Positions 59,211 through 64,000 of a DNA stretch of 64,000 nt are shown piece after piece. Position numbers and translations under genes: made by a program. Source of the DNA: Aspergillus flavus (taxonomy: Eukaryota; Ascomycota; Eurotiomycetes; Eurotiales; Aspergillaceae); contig NC_092405.1 of NCBI RefSeq assembly GCF_009017415.1, positions 3,348,001 to 3,412,000 on the forward strand. Direction: 5' to 3'. How positions within the stretch are numbered: the stretch's first letter is position 1; each line of letters opens with the position of its first letter. The notes beneath the pieces are model-generated. The model made no database searches and was not told where the DNA came from. It saw nothing but the letters and a program-made list of their open reading frames with translations.

Positions 59211-60749
59211 TTACTTCACTTTTCGTGAAGCCTTTGTAGCTTTGCGCCTATCACTTATAGGTAGCTCCCGCTGCCAGTTTGGGCTTGAGTCTCCAAGTGC
59301 TCCATCTGTATACAGGTTGGCAAACCTTCTCGCGACAGTGCTGTTTTGGGGCCGATTCACCCCTTCACTACCTGCAATCCTTCCGTTGCTGGTTGAAGGA
59401 CTTTGATGCACTGATAAAGATGCATTTCTCAGATCCAAATCCACCTGGGTAACGTTAGGATATTGTGGACTTGTTCCAGTTAAAGCTTCTCGGTATCGAC
59501 CATCCTGCTCAATTGCTAGTTGATACAGTAAGACATCAACTTGGAATTCGGTCAGGCTGCCCATGATATACCTGAAGCTTTCACGGGTTTCCCATGTCCA
59601 AGCACCATCCAACCATTGAATCCAGATATATGTTTCGGGATATCGAATATTGCGGGGATGCAGAGAGGAAGTTGGATCCAGCTGCAGTTTATTGTTCACG
59701 GCGTAGGCAACAAGGCCGAGTCCTTTGATAAATCTAGAATCATACTTGGATGGATTATTTAAGCCCCTGTTGACTCGTGCGCTGGAGGCGATATCCTTCA
59801 TGTGCTGAATGTGAGGTGGAAGACTCGTGGCAGAAACCACCCGGGCCATTCTCTTCGTATGGTATTGGTGACCGATGATCAGCGTGTATCCATGTCCTTG
59901 CCGTTTACACCAGCCAAGAATTGAGCCAGCCTTAAATGGAATTCCATATTGCTTTTCTGCTTGAACTTGGACGTCGTTCAACATTGTACATAGTTTCCAG
60001 CTCGATAGGTCAGAGCTAATATTAGAGTCAAATTCGGCGTCAGATTCGGCGTCAGATTCGGCGTCAGAGTTGGCGTCAGAGTCGGCGTCAGATTCGGCGT
60101 CAGAGTCGGAGTCAGAGCCGGAGTCAGAGCCGGAATCAGAGCCGGAGTCAGAGCCAGAATCAGAGCCAGAATCAGAGCCAGAATCAGAGCCAGAATCAGA
60201 GCCAGAATCAGAGCCAGAATCAGAGCCAGCATTAAACTCGGGGCCAGATCGATCTTGATTCTCTTCTTTTGCCGTAAAGCTCGACTCAAAGTCGGATTTT
60301 GACTCTAAATGTCGCTCCAGCTGAGCTTCCGAGTCGTGACCAACCTCGAAACCAACTTTATCAAAAGGTATCTTTCTCGACTGCTGCTGGGGTAAACTTT
60401 GGTAATATTCCATGAACTGCTCCCATTCAATGTTCCAGGTTTCTGGCCAGTGGAACCGTTTGATGGCTCCTTTCAACCTAGCCTGCGCCTTTCTAAACTT
60501 CTTTGCATCCTGCGATACATAATAGGTAGCAGCGGCTTCTTTGATCTGCTCACGTAACCAAGTGAACAAATCTAGATCCAATGTTCCGTCATCCTGTCTT
60601 CGCCTATTTTGACTATTCTTGGCTTGGATCTGGTTGTTTAGTAACTTGAGCTGCTTCACTATCGGGGTATGTTGCTCGCCTTGTGAGCTCCAGAGCAGTG
60701 ACGCAATTAAAGGTGCTGCCGCATCATATTGTTCTGTATAAAGAGACAT
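59211..60749 (-). CDS. unknown protein A with Ser-Asp/Gly repeat linker
   Basis: Intronless, 512 aa. Three parts. An N-terminal helical domain (1-125) contains WNIEWEQFMEYYQSLPQ. An acidic repeat linker (about 170-245) is built of SDSG and SDAE units. The C-terminal conserved domain (about 250-430) has FKAGSILGWCKRQGHGYTLI, FIKGLGLVAYAV, YPETYIWIQWLDGAWTWETR and LAIEQDGRYREALTG. The same domain order and motifs occur in the neighbouring gene at 61225-63585, so the two are paralogues. I recognise no named family. No signal peptide or membrane helix is visible. The C-terminal RRKATKASRKVK is a possible nuclear signal. Confidence 0.82.
   Translation of the reverse strand: MSLYTEQYDAAAPLIASLLWSSQGEQHTPIVKQLKLLNNQIQAKNSQNRRRQDDGTLDLDLFTWLREQIKEAAATYYVSQDAKKFRKAQARLKGAIKRFHWPETWNIEWEQFMEYYQSLPQQQSRKIPFDKVGFEVGHDSEAQLERHLESKSDFESSFTAKEENQDRSGPEFNAGSDSGSDSGSDSGSDSGSDSGSDSGSDSGSDSGSDSGSDSDSDAESDADSDANSDAESDAESDAEFDSNISSDLSSWKLCTMLNDVQVQAEKQYGIPFKAGSILGWCKRQGHGYTLIIGHQYHTKRMARVVSATSLPPHIQHMKDIASSARVNRGLNNPSKYDSRFIKGLGLVAYAVNNKLQLDPTSSLHPRNIRYPETYIWIQWLDGAWTWETRESFRYIMGSLTEFQVDVLLYQLAIEQDGRYREALTGTSPQYPNVTQVDLDLRNASLSVHQSPSTSNGRIAGSEGVNRPQNSTVARRFANLYTDGALGDSSPNWQRELPISDRRKATKASRKVK
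60028..60230. repeat. short tandem repeats coding an SD-rich linker
   Basis: Six- to twelve-base units (GGCGTCAGA and GAATCAGAGCCA types) in tandem inside the gene for protein A. On the minus strand they code Ser-Asp-Gly/Ala-Glu repeats. They are a likely site of length variation between strains. Confidence 0.85.
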
Positions 60750-61224
60750 CTTTTACTATGTTGATCAACTGGCTGACAATTTTTATAGAGAGTGAGAATG
60801 ATGAGGGATATAGAACTATTTAAATGTGGCATTAGATTAAAAAGGCTTCTTTGATGCAAAGTATTTGCTCCGCTATTGACGAGAAAGCGAACTTTTTGAT
60901 CTCAACAAAAAGCGCATTTGCTATATATTAAAAAAGCTACTTCTTATAATTAGTTAATCGAATGTATCAGGTCCCTGTAGATTAAGAGAACAAGAACTTA
61001 TAACAGGAAACGAATAATGGCTCGGAATTTTCCTCTCGGTGTAGCGCTCCTAGGCCAGGAGCTTCTTATATATGCATAGGTGAACGCATTACATTGTGCT
61101 ACAAAAGACAACGAGTAATGAAGAATTTTTAATATAGAATGTACTTTCATTCTAGTCTAAGCTACTGTGGGCGATGCTTTAATGTTCTTGAAAACGCCAT
61201 ATATTAATATACACTCCTGGATCC
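60750..61224. other. AT-rich spacer between paralogues
   Basis: 475 bp without genes. It contains AAAAAGCGCATTT near 60906, a motif that recurs in this block. Confidence 0.5.
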
Positions 61225-63585
61225 TTAGATATAACGCCTATATTCATCCTCACCACCGATTGCAGGGCTCTCCTCCTCCCAGGGGTTGTTAAATACAACA
61301 TTTTCAAGAGTCATCGCTTTTTTGTGTTTATCTTTAGATTTGGAGCGTTTTGTTTCTGTATGGCCAGATCTAGTAGACTTTGACGGTTTGGATTTGACCT
61401 TGGATTTTCGAGTGTCTGTATCGAATTTGTCGGTAGTTTTCGATTGTATGTCGGGCGTACCCTTAGAAATTCGTGCCTTTGATTTCTTTACAGATTTAGA
61501 ACTGCCTTCCTTGTTCTTCCCTTTGTCTTTCTCTTTGTTTTTCTCCTTGTTTTTCTCCTTGTTTTTCCCTTTGTTCTTATGTTCGGTTAGGTTGATGGGT
61601 TCTAAGTCGTTCTTCCCGGCCTTGTTACTATGACGCTTAGAGCTAAGCTGAATGGGTTTGGCCTTCCGATTAATATTCTTATGCTTCGAAGATTTTGGGG
61701 CATCTGGTGGCCTAGGGTCTGATGAAACCCTCGGTGTGTGAGGCTCTGCTATATGCTCCTTTCTCGTTCGTGGGTTGTTTACTCGTCGTTTTCTGTCTCG
61801 ACTTTTATTATCTTGATGCTTTCGCGCTCGATGCTTGGACCGCCTCTCTGACTGTCTATCATCATGTTCTCTGTGTTCCCGTGCCTGACGCCTTTGCTTT
61901 TGGTGCTCACGCCTTCCTTTCTTTGATCTATTGTGTCCTGGAGTTGGAGAAATTGGGGATTCGGGTGGTGTGAGTAGCTGGTCCTCTTCGCTGGACACTG
62001 ACTCTAAGGATTCTTCATCCGATTCTTCTGACTGCGACGAGTACTCCTCTTCAGAAGATTCAGATTCGGTTTTTAGTTGTTCACCATCGCTATTGGTGAC
62101 ATCTTTTTCGACAACTGCCACGATCCGTTTATTTTTCCGAGCTCTTGGATGAAGATAGTGTGCTCCTCCATGGGCATTAGAGTTTCTCCAATGCTTATTT
62201 TTAACTTTACCGGCCTCCGTGAATGCCGGTTTCTTTCCCGTCACCGCTTTCCAGTACTGCCCCTCTTGCTTGATTGCCTTCTCATAGATCATAAAATCTA
62301 CCACGGAAGGCTCTCCCCCGTAGACGAAACGTAGGCCGTCTCGAGACTCCCAAGTCCAACGACCATCTGTCCAACATACACTGATGTATGTCTCTGGGTA
62401 CCAGGCCTTTTCCGTTGGTAGAAGGATTGATGTCGGATTATCTCGGTATTTTGGGTCCACTCTCCACGCGATTAGACCAAGGCCTTCAATGTGATCTCTA
62501 GATCGGTATTTGACATCTTTATCTCTCCGATACTTTCGAGCTATCTTTTTCCGTGCCAGTGATTGTTTTGAAATATGTATCGAAGGGCGCGATCGCCGAT
62601 TAGCAGCTTCCAGGCGTGCTGTCTGTTTGCCTTTACATTCGTAACCAACAATGTATCCGTACCCTACGTTGCCATACTGGCGCCACGCCAAAGGCTCGCC
62701 ATCATCTGGCATTCCCGCTTGAAGTGACTTTTTGCGTAGCTCCTTGAGAGGTGTTGCTGTTTGATGCCATTTGCTGTGGATGCCTCGATCACTGTGCCTG
62801 CTCCTTGTCCTTCTATGGGAATAGTCGGATTCAGTACTAGAACCATCGTCGGAACCATCGTCGGAACCATCGTCGGAACCATCATCAGAACCATCGTCGG
62901 AACCATCATCAGAACCATCGTCAGATCCATTGTCAGATTCATTGTCAGATCCACCGTCGGAACCATCGGCGGAACCATCATCAAATCCATCGTCAGATCC
63001 ATTGTCAGATCCATTGTCAGATCCATTGTCAGATCCATTGTCAGATCCATTGTCGGATCCATTGTCAGATCCATTGTCAGATCCACCGTCGGAACCATCG
63101 GCGGAACCATCCCTATACTCGCTTTCAGACTTATCTCCATATCTGCCATCAGTGTTGGGTCCTGGTACGTCCCCGTAAGTTGCTTTATAGAATTCCACGT
63201 AGTCCTGGTGGCTGAAGAAGAACATATCAGGATATCCCAGTTTCTTCATCTCATTATTCGCAAAAGACCGGAATGTGTCATATCTTTCGGCTTCCATGGC
63301 CCCGGAACGTTCAAAATCCACCTTCAGCTCATTCAATTGGTTACGCAGCTCTCGAAAAAACTTTAAATTGATTTCGCCGTCATTCTTCTTCCTATCCTGA
63401 AGTTTGTTGAGCTCCTTGATTGAATGATTTATTTGTTTTATTTTTTTCTCAAACACCTCCTCAATTATCCGTTCGTCATATAGCAGATCCTCGATAGTTG
63501 ACCATTTCTTTTTATATATATCAAGCAGCTCTGGGGTAGGAGCTGGGCGGTGAGATCGCCCTCTGTTGCCTGATGGTGAAGCCAT
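61225..63585 (-). CDS. unknown protein B, larger paralogue of protein A
   Basis: Intronless, 786 aa. An N-terminal coiled-coil-rich domain (10-135; LLDIYKKKWSTIEDLLYDER, FEKKIKQINHSIKELNKL) leads to an SDNG/SDDG repeat linker (about 155-255). A conserved domain (about 295-460) has EPLAWRQYGNVGYGYIVGYE, HIEGLGLIAWRV, YPETYISVCWTDGRWTWESR and KAIKQEGQYWKAVTGK. These segments line up with protein A (GLGLVAYAV, YPETYIWIQWLDGAWTWETR, EQDGRYREALTG). The C-terminal 320 residues are extra, highly charged and Lys/Arg/Glu-rich, including GKNKEKNKEKNKEK repeats, and suggest a nuclear, nucleic-acid-binding tail. Function unknown. The W-x-DG-x-WTWE core looks like a small beta-domain of chromo/SH3-like size, which is speculation. 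Confidence 0.82.
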   Translation of the reverse strand: MASPSGNRGRSHRPAPTPELLDIYKKKWSTIEDLLYDERIIEEVFEKKIKQINHSIKELNKLQDRKKNDGEINLKFFRELRNQLNELKVDFERSGAMEAERYDTFRSFANNEMKKLGYPDMFFFSHQDYVEFYKATYGDVPGPNTDGRYGDKSESEYRDGSADGSDGGSDNGSDNGSDNGSDNGSDNGSDNGSDNGSDDGFDDGSADGSDGGSDNESDNGSDDGSDDGSDDGSDDGSDDGSDDGSDDGSSTESDYSHRRTRSRHSDRGIHSKWHQTATPLKELRKKSLQAGMPDDGEPLAWRQYGNVGYGYIVGYECKGKQTARLEAANRRSRPSIHISKQSLARKKIARKYRRDKDVKYRSRDHIEGLGLIAWRVDPKYRDNPTSILLPTEKAWYPETYISVCWTDGRWTWESRDGLRFVYGGEPSVVDFMIYEKAIKQEGQYWKAVTGKKPAFTEAGKVKNKHWRNSNAHGGAHYLHPRARKNKRIVAVVEKDVTNSDGEQLKTESESSEEEYSSQSEESDEESLESVSSEEDQLLTPPESPISPTPGHNRSKKGRREHQKQRRQAREHREHDDRQSERRSKHRARKHQDNKSRDRKRRVNNPRTRKEHIAEPHTPRVSSDPRPPDAPKSSKHKNINRKAKPIQLSSKRHSNKAGKNDLEPINLTEHKNKGKNKEKNKEKNKEKDKGKNKEGSSKSVKKSKARISKGTPDIQSKTTDKFDTDTRKSKVKSKPSKSTRSGHTETKRSKSKDKHKKAMTLENVVFNNPWEEESPAIGGEDEYRRYI
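62841..63110. repeat. short tandem repeats coding SDDG/SDNG linker
   Basis: Twelve-base-class units (GTCGGAACCATC and GTCAGATCCATT types) repeated over about 270 bp within the gene for protein B. They encode Asp/Asn-Gly-Ser-Asp repeats on the minus strand. Confidence 0.85.
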
Positions 63586-64000
63586 CGCATTTATCGTTTA
63601 CTTCACGGTACAAGAGATTTAAATCAAGGAAAATAGGGGAGAGGTTTTTAAAGGTAGATAATAGGCGCAAGAAGCTATTTATAGGACACTAGGATGCTAG
63701 GTTTGCATAGCAATTCGCTCCAATAGTTGTGGGCTCAAGAAAGCGTCTTTCTAAAATACGCCTTCAGCCAGTATCTCGCGGAATACGCATTTCTAGAAAG
63801 CTTCCCATGGGAAGGACATCTGACAAACAATATATGATGATACCTATTTATGTAGATAAAAATGGTTGTTTTCTGTAGGACAACGTGCAGCATGTCAACT
63901 ATCCAGTCTTATTTGGCCCCACCACGTGGATGTCGTTCTAGGGTATGGCAATTCTATCGGCGATGGAGAACTCGCAACAAAGAAGAAGGCCCTTACGAAC
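63586..64000. other. right edge, no gene recognised
   Basis: 415 bp of AT-rich sequence upstream of protein B. It contains GAAAGCGTCTTTC near 63738. Any next gene lies beyond the window. Confidence 0.45.

Larger units (their letters stand above)
49427..64000 (+). mobile_element. Starship-like element, left part (extent inferred)
   Basis: The DUF3435 recombinase points rightward into a block containing a DUF3723 gene, one of the accessory families recurrent in Starships, with pseudokinase, coiled-coil and repeat-rich unknown genes. This order, recombinase first and cargo after it, is the Starship layout. Borders, target-site duplication and right end are not seen. The start given is only the recombinase start, and the end is the window edge. 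Confidence 0.5.

Noticed and set aside
59978..60289. Antisense frames over the SD repeats (also 62664-63149 and 62930-63178)
   Set aside because: They are shadows of the tandem repeats inside the two large minus-strand genes.

Overview
This is a filamentous-fungal accessory region, most likely from Eurotiales (an Aspergillus/Penicillium relative). The basis is: many short introns of 44-97 bp with GT...AG ends, Zn2Cys6 regulators, a highly reducing polyketide synthase, NACHT/ankyrin STAND (NLR-like) genes, DUF6590 and DUF3723 proteins, and a 5S rRNA gene of the Aspergillus/Penicillium type. All exon-intron structures given here were worked out by eye from frame continuity, splice signals and conserved motifs. 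No search was run.

Layout. (1) 0-9 kb: a GIY-YIG/T5orf172 (DUF1766) protein, decayed DUF6590 and nucleoside-phosphorylase fragments, then a STAND gene with NACHT, ankyrin repeats and a C-terminal Ser/Thr kinase, followed by a broken ankyrin + ZZ-finger tail. (2) 11-37 kb: a polyketide-type biosynthetic gene cluster. It holds a secreted alpha/beta hydrolase, a Zn2Cys6 regulator whose zinc-finger exon junction looks damaged, a 5S rRNA gene, a two-repeat protein, a berberine-bridge-type FAD oxidoreductase, a rhodopsin-like membrane protein, a SAM methyltransferase, an FSH1/LovG-type serine hydrolase divergent from an eight-exon HR-PKS (about 2587 aa, KS-AT-DH-MT-ER-KR-ACP), and a complete V-ATPase proteolipid subunit c gene just downstream of the PKS. 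(3) 37.7-43.6 kb: broken nucleoside-phosphorylase and NACHT-ankyrin relics. (4) 44-47.5 kb: an intact Zn2Cys6 regulator divergent from a GNAT acetyltransferase. (5) 47.8-48.7 kb: a purple acid phosphatase pseudogene. (6) 49.4 kb to the right edge: a block resembling the left (captain) end of a Starship giant transposon. It holds a DUF3435 tyrosine-recombinase-like gene with C2H2 fingers (one apparent 1-bp frameshift), a pseudokinase, an intact DUF3723 gene, a 17-bp minisatellite, a small coiled-coil protein, and two paralogous unknown genes with Ser-Asp/Gly repeat linkers.

Two ideas stand out. First, the V-ATPase subunit c copy beside an HR-PKS fits the fungal pattern of a self-resistance target gene, so the polyketide might act on the V-ATPase. 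Second, the DUF3435 + DUF3723 block with outward cargo suggests a Starship-like element running off the right edge. Whether the biosynthetic cluster belongs to this or another mobile element cannot be decided from this window.
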